A stretch of 64,000 nt of DNA from an uncultured Archangium sp. (GCA_903905455.1 CAIVGN010000197.1:62001-126000); one strand, 5' to 3'; positions 45,069 through 54,788 are shown, counted from the stretch's first letter. Numbers and translations are program-made. The notes: generated from the letters alone by a model not told the origin.

Positions 45069-45272
45069 AGGGTCTCACCCTTTCCGACAATCGAGCTCCC
45101 CTCGCCAGCCCCGGACAGAAAGCGCTGCACGGCGAACTGCGCTTCATGACCACCCCCAACGTCGCGCATCCCGGGTGCGACGAAGTTCACAAGGGAGCCC
45201 GGCGCCAGGCCGCGACCCTCAGCGCGCGACTTGGCGGCCACCAAGTCGCCTCAGCTGAGGCAAGCTGCGGAA

Positions 45273-45971
45273 ATGCTCACCTTGCTGCTGCTGGCCGCCG
45301 CGCCTGTGCTCCCCGCTCCCTTCGAGAAGCTCGAGCCCGTGTGTCTCAACGCGAGTTGCTCGCTGGTGGTCTACGCAAACAAGGGCACCCTCACGGCGCC
45401 GAAGAAGGAGGTCGAAGGCGAGGAGGCCGTCGCGCTGGGCGTCATGACCTTCGGCGCGGGCAAGAAGCGCTGCGTGCAGTTCTCGATGGGGCCCAGCGAC
45501 GACCCGCAGCTGGTCATCTCGCCGGAGGCCGCCTGCCAGCCTGGCAGCACCCTCGAGCCCGAGCTGACGGTCGGCGGCCAGCAGTTCATCCTGCCTGGCA
45601 CGAACGTGCTGTACGCGCTGGGTTCCAGCAACGCGAAGTTCACGCTGCGGCAAAAGTTCGTGCTCGGCGACAAGGGCTGGAAGCCCGCACCGCAGCCGTT
45701 CTTCTACGTAGGCGAGAAGGTGAAGGTGCCCGCGAAGAACGCGCTGGGTGAGCCGGTGACGTCAGTCCCGCTGCTCGCAGAGCGGAAGGTGGGCGCCGAG
45801 GTGGTGGTGAACGTCGCGCCCGGACAGACGGTCGAGATTCTCGTCGCCGAGCCAGACCGCTCCGCGCAGTGGTTCCTGGTGCGCACCGAGCTCGGATTGG
45901 TGGGTTGGTTTCACTCGCCCGGCTCCAACGTGATGCCGGACGTGCTCGGGCTCTCCTACCACGGTGACTGA
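45273..45971 (+). CDS. Secreted protein with SH3-like C-terminus
   Basis: Protein of 232 residues from the ATG at 45273 with a signal peptide (MLTLLLLAAAPVLPAP). The middle is beta-rich (SLVVYANKGTLTAPKKEVEGE, FSMGPSDDPQLVISPEAAC). The last 60 residues (EVVVNVAPGQTVEILVAEPD, then WFLVRTELGLVGWFHSPG) have the shape of a bacterial SH3 domain, a common wall-binding module. No specific homologue is recognised. It is the only gene between repeat copies A and B. Confidence 0.65.
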   Translation: MLTLLLLAAAPVLPAPFEKLEPVCLNASCSLVVYANKGTLTAPKKEVEGEEAVALGVMTFGAGKKRCVQFSMGPSDDPQLVISPEAACQPGSTLEPELTVGGQQFILPGTNVLYALGSSNAKFTLRQKFVLGDKGWKPAPQPFFYVGEKVKVPAKNALGEPVTSVPLLAERKVGAEVVVNVAPGQTVEILVAEPDRSAQWFLVRTELGLVGWFHSPGSNVMPDVLGLSYHGD

Positions 45972-46485
45972 AGCGCCCCTCAGCGACCGCTTCAGGCGCG
46001 CACACCCTTCGGTGACACGAGGACTCACAGGCCTTCTCGAGCTGTCCGCGCACGCCAGCGTCGATCGGCTGCTCGCCCCGCCCCGAGCAACGCGGCGCGA
46101 GGCGCACGCCGGTGCCCACGCCCACTGCCACCGCCCGCGAGAGCGAATGCGTGCTGCCCGCACGCAGGGTGACGGTCGGACCCTGCGCGTGCTGCGAGGG
46201 TCACACGGCGCCGGGCACCACCCATACGCCGCAAGCCAACGTGCTCCACAGCGACGGTTTCATCGGTTCCCCGGGGGGTGGTGTTCGTTTCTTGAGCGGG
46301 CTTTACGCTTCCCTCTCGGCGAGGCCGACACGTCGAGGCTTTTTCTCGATGCGTTCGCCAGGCCGCGCGAATAGGGAGCCGGCGAAGCGCGTGGCGCAGC
46401 GAGGACGAGGGAGGTTCCCACCCTGCCCGGCGCGACGGTGCGCTAGAGTGACCCCTCTGCAACATTCAGCTGGAAGGACACACGT
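45972..46485. other. 514-bp gap holding repeat copy B; no gene seen
   Basis: Frames are open but have no start context or recognisable product. Apart from copy B at its left part, the right half (about 46240-46350) is less G+C-rich than the surroundings. That half may contain the promoter of the binding-protein/kinase pair; I could not identify convincing -35 and -10 boxes. Confidence 0.45.
46042..46116 (+). repeat. Island-border repeat, copy B
   Basis: Translates as HASVDRLLAPPRA in the ttcA-tail frame, so the ttcA stop is lost. The minus strand reads GVRLAPRCS, so the EamA stop is lost too. It is a non-functional duplicate of the ttcA/eamA 3' junction, 1048 bp to the right of copy A without gaps in the alignment. 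Confidence 0.75.
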
Positions 46486-47658
46486 GTGCTGAATAGCTTG
46501 AGCCTTGCGCTGCTGGTCCTCTCAGCCACCCCCCCTGCCTTGCCGGCGGCCCCCGCCCCACCCGTGCAGGTCGGTCTGGACGCGGAGTTCAGCCTCGACA
46601 ACAGCATCTCGGCACAGGCCATCGAGCAGGGCCTGCGCATCGCGATGGCCGAGATCAACGCCCAGGGTGGTGTGCTGGGTGGCCGTAAGCTGGAACTGGT
46701 CACGCGCGACAACGGCTCGATCCCCGCACGCGGCGTCAAGAACATCCGCGAGTTCGCGCAGATGCCCGACCTGGTAGCCGTCTTCGGGGGAAGGTTCAGC
46801 CCGGTGCTGCTGGAAGAGCTGCCCACCGTCAACGAGACAGGCCTGCTCCTCATGGCGCCGTGGTCATCCGCCGATCCGATCACTCAGAACGCCCTGACCC
46901 CCAACCCGGTGTTTCGCCTGTCCCTGAAGGACAGCCTCGCCGTGCCGAAGATGCTGCAGTTCGCGGCCCAGCGCGGCCTGAAGAAGGTGGGGCTGCTGCT
47001 CACCAACACCGGCTGGGGCCGCAGCAACAAGGCAGCGGCAGACGGCTACGCGAAGACGCACAAGACGCCCGAGATCGTCCACACGGCCTGGTACAACTTC
47101 AAGGACACGACGCTGGTCGACAAGTACGAATCACTGCTCAAGGCCGGAGCGGCCGCCGTCATCCTCGTGGCCAACGACGACGAGGCGGCCACGCTGGTGC
47201 GGGAGATCGCGGCCCTGCCGCCGGCCCAGCGCGTGCCCATCCTGAGTCACTGGGGCGTCGCCGGCGGCCGGTTCGTCGAACAGGCCGGCCCCGCGCTGTC
47301 GCAGCTGGATTTCACCATCATCCAGACCTTCAGCTTCTTCAATGCCAAGCCAGACGCGCTCAAGCGCTTCTTCGCCAGCGGCAAGGCTTTTGGCCTGGAG
47401 AAGCCCATCGATGTGCGCGCGGCTGTGGGCGTGGCTCACGCCTATGACCTCGTCCACCTGCTCGCAGTCGCCATTGACCAGGCCGGGACCACCGACCGAG
47501 CCAAAGTGCGCGACGCGCTGGAACACCTGCCCCGCCACCAGGGACTCATCAGGACCTATGAGCATCCCTTCAGCCCCAGCAACCACGATGCACTCGGGCC
47601 AGAGCAGCTGCTGATGACCCGGTATCGCGAGGATGGAGCCCTCGTCCCGCTCCCGTGA
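46486..47658 (+). CDS. ABC-type branched-chain-amino-acid-like periplasmic binding protein
   Basis: Peripla_BP_6 protein of 390 residues with a signal peptide ending ALPAAPAPP. VQVGLDAEFSLDNSISAQ, GLRIAMAEINAQGGVLGGRK, VKNIREFAQ, VAVFGGRFSPVLLEELP and DRAKVRDALEHLPRHQGLI follow the leucine-binding-protein fold. No permease or ATPase genes accompany it; instead the hybrid kinase gene starts inside its stop codon. I therefore infer a sensory co-receptor in place of a transporter subunit. The start is a GTG at 46486 with GGAAGGA upstream. Confidence 0.88.
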   Translation: MLNSLSLALLVLSATPPALPAAPAPPVQVGLDAEFSLDNSISAQAIEQGLRIAMAEINAQGGVLGGRKLELVTRDNGSIPARGVKNIREFAQMPDLVAVFGGRFSPVLLEELPTVNETGLLLMAPWSSADPITQNALTPNPVFRLSLKDSLAVPKMLQFAAQRGLKKVGLLLTNTGWGRSNKAAADGYAKTHKTPEIVHTAWYNFKDTTLVDKYESLLKAGAAAVILVANDDEAATLVREIAALPPAQRVPILSHWGVAGGRFVEQAGPALSQLDFTIIQTFSFFNAKPDALKRFFASGKAFGLEKPIDVRAAVGVAHAYDLVHLLAVAIDQAGTTDRAKVRDALEHLPRHQGLIRTYEHPFSPSNHDALGPEQLLMTRYREDGALVPLP

Positions 47659-50192
47659 GCAACGCCGTCCAGGCGCCCAGCCTCGCGCAACGCATCGCGC
47701 TGTTCAGCGCGGGCCTGCTCGTGGCCTTCATCCTGGCGCTGGGCGGCATCTCCTGGCTGCTGATCCGCAGCGAGCAGGCCAACGCGCAGCGCCAGTTGCT
47801 GGACCGTGACCTCCAACTGCAATCCAGCCGCATCGGCAACCTGATCAGCACCCTCCACGGCGGCATGGCGGATGTGGCGCGCAGCAGCCTGATCTCCACC
47901 GCGCTGGTCGATAGCCTCGGCAAAGAGGCCTACCTCATTCCCTACCTGCAGGGCCTGCGGCGCATCGACGGGATCCCCATCTCCCTGGCCTTCACCGACT
48001 TCGAAGGCAAGGAGATCGCGCGTAACGGCAACCCCGGTCTCACCGATGCGGATTTCGACTGGCTGCGCACGCTGCTGGCCGACCCGACCCGTCCGACCGC
48101 GACCATCCTGGGCCGAGGCGACGCCGCGGAGCTGCGCGTCGCAGAGCTGATCTACTACTCGCGCACCCGGACACCCGAAGGCGCCCTGGTCTATCGCCTG
48201 AAGCTCAGCGACCTCTCCGGCGCCGATGCCCCGCTGCACTGGCTCGGCGACGGCTACACGCCAGATCAAAGCGCCATTTCCCGAACGCTCACCGTTCCCG
48301 ACGCCCTGCAGCCTCTGGGCCTCGAACTGTCCCTGCACGACGGCAAGGTCGTCCCCCTGGCGGCGGACCGGGTGCTGCTGCTGTTCCTGGGGATGACGCT
48401 GCTGGCCATCGGCCTGGCCATCTGGGCCACGCGTCGCATCGCCGAACACCTCACGCGCGACCTGAAGCAGCTGTCGGGCTTTGCGACGGACGTCATCGCC
48501 CATGGCCTGGGTGACCAACGCGCCAACCCCAGCGGCACCCGCGACATCCGGCAACTGGCGGACGCCATCAACAGCATGCTGGACCGGCTGAAGACCCAGC
48601 ACGAACAACTGCAGCAGGAGAGCGAGGCGCAGTTCCGCAGCCTGGTCGAAAACATGCCCGGCGCCGCCTACCGCTGTGACGCACTGGACATCGGGCGGCT
48701 GGACTACGTCAGCCCTGGCATCGAGGACCTGACCGGCCATCCGCCCGGCGATTTCATCCACAACCGCCGCACGTTCACGGACATCGTCCATCCGGAGGAC
48801 CGGGCACAGCGCCAGATCTCCCCCGAGAGCCCGACCCACGTGTGGGAGTACCGCATCCTGCATGCCAGTGGCGAGAGCCGCTGGATCTGGGAGCGCAATC
48901 ACCTGCGCGAGAGCGCCGATGGCCAGTCACATTTCCTGGAAGGTGTGCTGGTCGACATCAGCGAACGCAAGAGCGTGGAGCAGACGCTGCTGAAGGCCAA
49001 GGGCATGGCCGAGTCAGCCAACCTGGCCAAGACGCAGTTCCTGGCCACCATGTCGCATGAGCTGCGCACGCCGATGAGCGGCATCCTCGGCATGGCGCAG
49101 CTGCTGATGGCCCACGATCTCTCGACGACCAAACGGCTCGAATACACCCGCACCGTGCTGGACTCCGGCCAGATCCTGCTGGTGCTGCTCAATGACATCC
49201 TCGACCTCTCGCGCATCGAGGCGGGGCGGCTGGAGATCAAAGAATCAGCCCTCAGTCCCGAGCGGATCTGCCAGGACATTGCCGCGTTGTTTGCCGCCTC
49301 CGCGCGGAGCAAACACCTGCAGGTCAACTGCCGCTGGAACGGTCCGGCCGGGCAGTCCTACCTCGGCGACTCGGTGCGCCTGCGGCAGATGCTCTCCAAC
49401 CTGCTCAGCAACGCCGTGAAGTTCACCGAAGAGGGCCGCATCGACATCGAGGCCAGCGAGGTGGGCCGCGTCGATGGACACGCCACGCTGGAGTTCTCGG
49501 TCACGGATACCGGCATCGGCATCGAGAACGCCAAGATCGGCCTGCTGTTCCAGCCTTTCTCGCAAGTCGACAACTCCAATACCCGGCGCCATGGCGGCTC
49601 GGGACTGGGCCTCTCCATCGTGAACAACCTCGCCCTGCTCATGGGCGGGTCCGTGGGTGTGGAGGCCCGTCCCGGCGAAGGTTCGCGGTTCTGGTTCCGC
49701 GTGCAGGCCACGCCCACCATCGAACTGGCCATCGACGACTCCGGTCGCACCCGAGCCGAGGTCCTCGGTGCGCGCGAGGCACTGCCTGCGACCAGGGCCG
49801 CCGGCTGTCGGGTCATGGTCGTCGAAGACAACCCCACCGTACGCAAGGTGGTGGAAGCCATGCTCGCCAACTGCCACATGCAGTCCAGCGCCTATGCCAA
49901 CGGCGAGGAAGCCCTGGCCGCCATCACCGCCGGGGCCGACCCCCAGATCGTCCTGATGGACTGCCAGATGCCGGTGATGGACGGCTATGCCGCCACCTCG
50001 GCGATCCGCGCGTGGGAGCAGGCCCGCGGACGGCCGCGCGTTCCGATCGTGGCCCTGACCGCCAGCGCCTTCGAGCAGGACCGCGAGAAGTGCATCGCCG
50101 CCGGCATGGACGACTTCCTGACCAAGCCCGTGGACCTGGACGAACTCCTCCGCGCCGTAGACGCGTGGGTCCGGATCAAATCCGCGGCTTGA
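47655..50192 (+). CDS. Hybrid sensor histidine kinase (HAMP-PAS-HisKA-HATPase-REC)
   Basis: Inner-membrane kinase of 845 residues. TM1 10-33, periplasmic sensor about 34-235, TM2 236-258, HAMP about 258-310, PAS about 328-435 (FRSLVENMPGAAYRC), HisKA with phospho-His in MSHELRTPMSGIL (near 465), HATPase with LLSNAVKFTEEG, DTGIGIE and GGSGLGLSI (570-680), and REC 718-842 with VVEDN, Asp in VLMDCQMPVMDG and Lys in LTKPVD. The GTG overlaps the binding-protein stop by 4 nt. Ser is written mostly AGC and Asp often GAT, unlike the TCG/GAC habit of flanking genes, which suggests transfer from another proteobacterium. Confidence 0.93.
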   Translation: MSNAVQAPSLAQRIALFSAGLLVAFILALGGISWLLIRSEQANAQRQLLDRDLQLQSSRIGNLISTLHGGMADVARSSLISTALVDSLGKEAYLIPYLQGLRRIDGIPISLAFTDFEGKEIARNGNPGLTDADFDWLRTLLADPTRPTATILGRGDAAELRVAELIYYSRTRTPEGALVYRLKLSDLSGADAPLHWLGDGYTPDQSAISRTLTVPDALQPLGLELSLHDGKVVPLAADRVLLLFLGMTLLAIGLAIWATRRIAEHLTRDLKQLSGFATDVIAHGLGDQRANPSGTRDIRQLADAINSMLDRLKTQHEQLQQESEAQFRSLVENMPGAAYRCDALDIGRLDYVSPGIEDLTGHPPGDFIHNRRTFTDIVHPEDRAQRQISPESPTHVWEYRILHASGESRWIWERNHLRESADGQSHFLEGVLVDISERKSVEQTLLKAKGMAESANLAKTQFLATMSHELRTPMSGILGMAQLLMAHDLSTTKRLEYTRTVLDSGQILLVLLNDILDLSRIEAGRLEIKESALSPERICQDIAALFAASARSKHLQVNCRWNGPAGQSYLGDSVRLRQMLSNLLSNAVKFTEEGRIDIEASEVGRVDGHATLEFSVTDTGIGIENAKIGLLFQPFSQVDNSNTRRHGGSGLGLSIVNNLALLMGGSVGVEARPGEGSRFWFRVQATPTIELAIDDSGRTRAEVLGAREALPATRAAGCRVMVVEDNPTVRKVVEAMLANCHMQSSAYANGEEALAAITAGADPQIVLMDCQMPVMDGYAATSAIRAWEQARGRPRVPIVALTASAFEQDREKCIAAGMDDFLTKPVDLDELLRAVDAWVRIKSAA

Positions 50193-50308
50193 AGGACCGG
50201 GGGCTGGCCTCGAGCCTCGAGGCCGTGTGGCCGAAGCTGTCACGCACCCGCACGGTGAAGGAAGGCGCGAGCACCCCACTACCGAACTGCCGGCGCAGCC
50301 TCAGGCCC

Positions 50309-51229
50309 TCACGAGAAGGTCGTCCTGGTGAGCGCCTCGGAGCGACTCCACAGCTCGGCCGCCGACTTCTCGTCGCGCGACTTCGCGTTCGAGCCCACCT
50401 TCTTCGGGTAGCCGTACTGCTGCATGAGGCCGTCGGGGCCGAAGTAGTCGCCTGACGTCACGTCGGGCGCGCTCGCGGCGTACAGCGTGGGCAGCGCCCC
50501 CATCTCCGCGCTCTGGGCCATGATGCTGTTGCCCAAGTTCATGAACCACGCGCCGAACTTCGAGCCCGTCATCTGCGCGCCGACGCCCTGCAGGTTGGTC
50601 GCCGCGTAGCCGGGGTGCGCCGCAGCGACGATGGTCTTCTTGCCCGCCGCAGCGAAGCGACGCGCCGCCTCGTAGGTGAAGAGCAGGTTCGCCAGCTTGG
50701 CCTGCCCGTAGCGACCCCACGCCGAGTACGACTTCTCGCCCATCAGGTCGTCGAAGTGCATGGCGCCCCAACGATGCGCCGAGGAGGCGACCACCACCAG
50801 GCGCGGCGCCGTCGCCGCCTCGAGCAGCGGCAGCACGCGCAGGGCGAGCGAGAAGTGACCGAGGTGGTTGGTGCCGAGCTGCATCTCGAAGCCATCGGCC
50901 GTCAGCCGCCGGGGGATGGCCATGATGCCGGCGTTGTTCACCAACCCGTCGACCACCGGGTGCTCGGCGGCGAGTGCTTCGGAGAACCTCGCGATGGAGT
51001 CGAGCGACGCGAGGTCGAGCGTCATCAGCTTCAGCTTCGCCGCCGGCGCCATCCGGCGAACTTCGTCGGCGGCGGCGGAGGCGCGCTTCGGGTCACGGCA
51101 CGCCATCACCACCAACGCGCCCTTGAGCGCGAGGCCCCGGGTCGTCTCGAAGCCCAGGCCCGAGTTGGCACCCGTCACCACCCAGGTCCGCCCCTCGAGG
51201 GAGGGCATCTGCTCACGCGTCCATGTCAT
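50309..51229 (-). CDS. Short-chain dehydrogenase/reductase
   Basis: NAD(P)-dependent oxidoreductase of 306 residues, retinol-dehydrogenase-like in layout. Cofactor site TGANSGLGFE, NNAGIMAIP, catalytic Ser in VVASSAHRWG and the Tyr/Lys pair in YGQAKLANLLF are present, then HPGYAATNL. The substrate is unknown. The start ATG at 51229 begins MTWTREQMPSLEGR; the longer open frame upstream is antisense to a lipoprotein gene. Confidence 0.92.
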   Translation of the reverse strand: MTWTREQMPSLEGRTWVVTGANSGLGFETTRGLALKGALVVMACRDPKRASAAADEVRRMAPAAKLKLMTLDLASLDSIARFSEALAAEHPVVDGLVNNAGIMAIPRRLTADGFEMQLGTNHLGHFSLALRVLPLLEAATAPRLVVVASSAHRWGAMHFDDLMGEKSYSAWGRYGQAKLANLLFTYEAARRFAAAGKKTIVAAAHPGYAATNLQGVGAQMTGSKFGAWFMNLGNSIMAQSAEMGALPTLYAASAPDVTSGDYFGPDGLMQQYGYPKKVGSNAKSRDEKSAAELWSRSEALTRTTFS

Positions 51230-51463
51230 GGCGCGCCTTCTACCTTCAGGCCTGCGCGAGCGCGCGGAGATCCAACCGGGCTCCCCCGGCGAGCGCGCCC
51301 TCGCGCGCGGTGAAGCGTCGGCCCGCGCGAGCGCGAACAGGTCTGCACGAAGCGTCGCGCTCGGCAGGCACGACGACCTGAAGGACGCCGACGGCTCGAC
51401 TGCGCCGCGCCGGCGGGGCGCACCCCTGATTGCTCTGGGCCTTGGCGCATGGTGAGTTCTTCC

Positions 51464-52189
51464 ATGCGTTTTTCCTGGCTCGCGTCGCTGGTCGTCACGC
51501 TGTTCACCTCGCTGGGGTGTGAGGTCGCGGTCGAAAAGGACGCAGGCTGTCCCTCGACCGGGGTGCCCAACAGCAACAACGTCGTCGGCATCAACTCGCC
51601 CACGCTCTACGACTGCTCCGTCGCGGCCTGCGCGCCGCTGTCGGTCTGTAACGAGTCGACCGTGCCGAGCACGTCTGGCCAGACGCCCCTCTGCCCGCTG
51701 GGCGAGACCTCTTGCAGCGACGGCATCGACAACAACCGCAACGGCTTCCTGGACTGTGAAGACTGCGGGTGCTGCGCCGACCCCAACTGCGCGAACTCGG
51801 TGGCCTGCGGGTGCGAGCAGATTCCCGCGAAGCTCTCGTTCGCCGGGTACGCGAAGGTCGACGGCGGCGGCGTGCCCGCGTGCGTGGCCAGCGCCGACAG
51901 GATCGTCGTCGCCCAGAATGGCTGCTACGCGTGGTTCTCCTCTCGCACCCCCGCAGGTGCGCTGCGACAGGCCGTCGGCCCGCAGACGATCGCGCGCACC
52001 GGGCCCCACCGCTACCACGTGGCCTGGTCGGAGACGGGTGGCGACCTCACCGTCACCGAGACCAACGCCTACGCCCTCGACATCGACACCGAGGCCGGCG
52101 TCGTCACCGGCACCTGGCTGCAGACAGAGAACACGCTGCACCCCAGCTCCAACGTTCGCTACCCCCTGTGTGGACTGAAGGCGGAATGA
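51464..52189 (+). CDS. Lipoprotein with Myxococcus-type metal-binding motif
   Basis: Lipoprotein of 241 residues from the ATG at 51464; the leader ends TSLGC. Residues about 50-110 are Cys-rich and contain CSDGIDNNRNGFLDCEDCGCC, the Asp/Asn-rich loop typical of the putative metal-binding motif of myxobacterial secreted proteins. The C-terminal half looks like one beta-sandwich. It is the first of three lipoprotein genes with 4-nt overlaps. Confidence 0.75.
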   Translation: MRFSWLASLVVTLFTSLGCEVAVEKDAGCPSTGVPNSNNVVGINSPTLYDCSVAACAPLSVCNESTVPSTSGQTPLCPLGETSCSDGIDNNRNGFLDCEDCGCCADPNCANSVACGCEQIPAKLSFAGYAKVDGGGVPACVASADRIVVAQNGCYAWFSSRTPAGALRQAVGPQTIARTGPHRYHVAWSETGGDLTVTETNAYALDIDTEAGVVTGTWLQTENTLHPSSNVRYPLCGLKAE

Positions 52190-53217
52190 AGATGAGGATC
52201 CTTCGACTGCTGTGCCTCGCCGCGCTCTCCCTGACGGCCTGCGGCCCGGACACCCGGCCCTTCAAGCTCGTCACCAGCGCCGACCTCACCCCCACTGGTC
52301 TCGTCGACGCCGACGGCATCTTCGGCGTGGTGGCCAACGACGACCTGGTGGTGGTCGGGCGGCGGCGCGGCGAGCTGCTCGTCTTCGACGGCAACCAGGC
52401 CTTTCTCACCACCAAGCCGCTCGAGGACCAGGCCCTCAGCCGCGTCTCGCTCGACGACACCACGGGCGCTGGCTGTCTGGCGATGCGCGGCACCACTGTC
52501 TACGCGGGGCTCGCGGGCAACACGCTCAAGGTCATCTCCCTGGCGGACCCGAAGAAGCCGGTCATCACCGACAGCCTCATCATCATTCCCCTCCCTGTCG
52601 TCGCGACCCTCAACTCGCACTTCCTCTTCATCAGCAGCCGGGTGCGCACCCAGGCCATCGATCTCTCGACCTCGCCGCCGACCGTCGTCTCGCCCGAGCT
52701 GCCCCTGACGTCGGTCCTCGCGTTGGCCGCGAGCGACACGCACCTCTACTCGAGCGACATGAGCCGCGAGGCGGCCATCGACGTGTGGGCGCTCGACGCG
52801 AAGGGCGGGGCGGCGCACGAGCAGCGCGTCCCGGTCACCTCGCGCATCACCGCGCTGACCGTGCACGGCTCGACCCTCTACGCCGCGAATGCGGGTGTGT
52901 TGGCGCTCTTCGACCTCACCAGCGCAGACGGCCCGAAGGCGCTCAACCCGAAGCCTGGAATCGTGCGGCATACCCAGACCTGGACCCGCGGGGAAGGCAT
53001 GCAGGGGGTCGCGGTGATGGGAACCCAGAACGCCGTGGGGCCGTCCAACGGGCCGGTCTTCTACGATCTCTCGAAGCCCGAGGCCGTGGAGGGCGCGAGC
53101 ACGGATGACGTGATGCTGGCCGGTGGCGAGCTGGAGCTGCAGAACTACGCCGCTGCGACACGGGCCCGCTTCTGGACGGCTGGCGAGACGAAGGTCTTCG
53201 TCTTCGGCCGCGAGTGA
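52186..53217 (+). CDS. Beta-propeller-like lipoprotein
   Basis: Lipoprotein of 343 residues; the leader MKMRILRLLCLAALSLTAC is clear. Repeated units (VVANDDLVVVGRRRGELLVFD, AMRGTTVYAGLAGNTLKVISL, TALTVHGSTLYAANAGVLALFD) have the spacing of LVIVD or YVTN propellers. Function unknown. The ATG overlaps the previous stop as ATGA, and its own stop overlaps the next start. Confidence 0.72.
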   Translation: MKMRILRLLCLAALSLTACGPDTRPFKLVTSADLTPTGLVDADGIFGVVANDDLVVVGRRRGELLVFDGNQAFLTTKPLEDQALSRVSLDDTTGAGCLAMRGTTVYAGLAGNTLKVISLADPKKPVITDSLIIIPLPVVATLNSHFLFISSRVRTQAIDLSTSPPTVVSPELPLTSVLALAASDTHLYSSDMSREAAIDVWALDAKGGAAHEQRVPVTSRITALTVHGSTLYAANAGVLALFDLTSADGPKALNPKPGIVRHTQTWTRGEGMQGVAVMGTQNAVGPSNGPVFYDLSKPEAVEGASTDDVMLAGGELELQNYAAATRARFWTAGETKVFVFGRE

Positions 53218-54788
53218 CCCTCATGAGAGCCGCACAAGTACTCGCGCTCGGCTGCCTGCTCGCCGCCTGCGAGGTCAAGAAGGAGCCCGTCGACGCGGGG
53301 CCCCGCACCATTTACTGGTCGGTCGAGCTGGTCGGGCGAGACCTGGGTCCCACCCAGGTGGTGCGCCTCCCGCCGAGCGTGCCGTACAAGATCTTCGATG
53401 ACGGCACCATCCTCGCGGTCGACCGCGCGAAGGTCGCGAAGTTGCGAGCTCCACAGACCGGGGTGTGGACGGCGATCCCACTGCCCACCCTCGCCGAACA
53501 GGCCGCGGGTGCGGCCCTCACCCAGGACCTTTCCGTCACCTGGTACCAGGACGCCAGGAACTATGGCGGCGTCGGATTCACCACGGGTTCCTCCGAGTAC
53601 GGCTGGGCGAAGGTCGACGGCGTGTTGCACCAGTGTTCGACCGGCGCATGCACCCCCGTGGCGCTGCTCGACGGAGGGGTGCTCGTGGTGCGGGCGCTCG
53701 ATCGATACTTCGGAACCTGGACCCCCGGTGAACACCCCGCCACTCCCGGCAGCATCATCGACAGTACCGACATCCACACCGCCGGTGACCTCGGGCTCCC
53801 GTGCTGGGTGCCGAGCAAGGTCAGCACCAACGGAAGGATCTGGCTCTCGAAGGCCTGCGACGCGAACGTTCCTCCCATCGTCATCATCGACTACCAGGCT
53901 GGAGGGCAGCAGCTCGACCTCGGCTACTCGCAGTTCGACGACGGCTTCACGGGCGGAAACAGCGGTCCTGGCACCTGCTGCGCGGTCGGCGACATGAACG
54001 CCAACGGCGACCTCCTCGGTCGAAAAGCAGGGTACCCCGTCATCAAGCGGGGCACCGAGTACGAGCGCGTCGCGGAGACCAGCGGCTACGCCTTCTTCCT
54101 CAACAAGCGGGGTGACGTCATCTACCGCGACGACTCGAACTCCACCCACATGCGGCTGGCGGGCGAGACGTTCGACTTCGCGCCCGACAACTACAACGAG
54201 GTCGTCAGCCAGTTGGTGGACGAGACCGGACCGCAGTCCGTCGACAACTACCTGCTCGAGCGTGGGCTCTACCTGGGCGAACAGGGGCAGCTGCTCTTCT
54301 GGAGCAGGGCCGGGCTCTACCTGGCCACGCCCTCGACGGTGCGCCACTTGAACTGCACCCGCCGCGGGACGTTCACCTTCACGCCTCGAGAGGGAACTGG
54401 AACTCCGGCGCGGCAGCCCCTGCTCGTCAAGGCCGCGACCGGGCGCTTCTCGGCCTCGCAGCTCGAGATCTCGATCCTGCGCACCGTCGTGAACGACTGT
54501 GGCGCCACGACCGATGAGGTGCGCGTCACCGCCGCCAGCGGCGCTCAGTTCGTCGAGGGGGGCGTGGTGCCTGCGAGGACGTCGGTCGGCGTCGGCGGCA
54601 GCGTCATCACCGCGAGCGCCGTGTTCATCGACGCGAACGACAACCACGCCCTGGCCACCAACGGCGGGTTCCGCATCTCGAACGTGACCGACGCAGGCTT
54701 CACCGCCACGGCGGAGGGGCTGGTGGTGGAGAACGTCGACGGCACCGAGGTCTATGACGTCAGCGGGGAGATCCTCGTCACCCCGTGA
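53214..54788 (+). CDS. Large lipoprotein of unknown function
   Basis: Lipoprotein of 524 residues from a GTG at 53214 that overlaps the previous stop as GTGA; an ATG at 53223 gives a cleaner leader. Lipobox LLAAC. The body is beta-rich with many Asp/Gly turns (GDMNANGDLLGRKAG, FLNKRGDVIYRDDSN), resembling HAF/propeller repeats that report variable text-like loops. The last 130 residues resemble an Ig-like domain (VRVTAASGAQFVEGGVVPA, then TSVGVGGSVITASAVFIDAN). No homologue is named. Confidence 0.7.
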   Translation: MTLMRAAQVLALGCLLAACEVKKEPVDAGPRTIYWSVELVGRDLGPTQVVRLPPSVPYKIFDDGTILAVDRAKVAKLRAPQTGVWTAIPLPTLAEQAAGAALTQDLSVTWYQDARNYGGVGFTTGSSEYGWAKVDGVLHQCSTGACTPVALLDGGVLVVRALDRYFGTWTPGEHPATPGSIIDSTDIHTAGDLGLPCWVPSKVSTNGRIWLSKACDANVPPIVIIDYQAGGQQLDLGYSQFDDGFTGGNSGPGTCCAVGDMNANGDLLGRKAGYPVIKRGTEYERVAETSGYAFFLNKRGDVIYRDDSNSTHMRLAGETFDFAPDNYNEVVSQLVDETGPQSVDNYLLERGLYLGEQGQLLFWSRAGLYLATPSTVRHLNCTRRGTFTFTPREGTGTPARQPLLVKAATGRFSASQLEISILRTVVNDCGATTDEVRVTAASGAQFVEGGVVPARTSVGVGGSVITASAVFIDANDNHALATNGGFRISNVTDAGFTATAEGLVVENVDGTEVYDVSGEILVTP

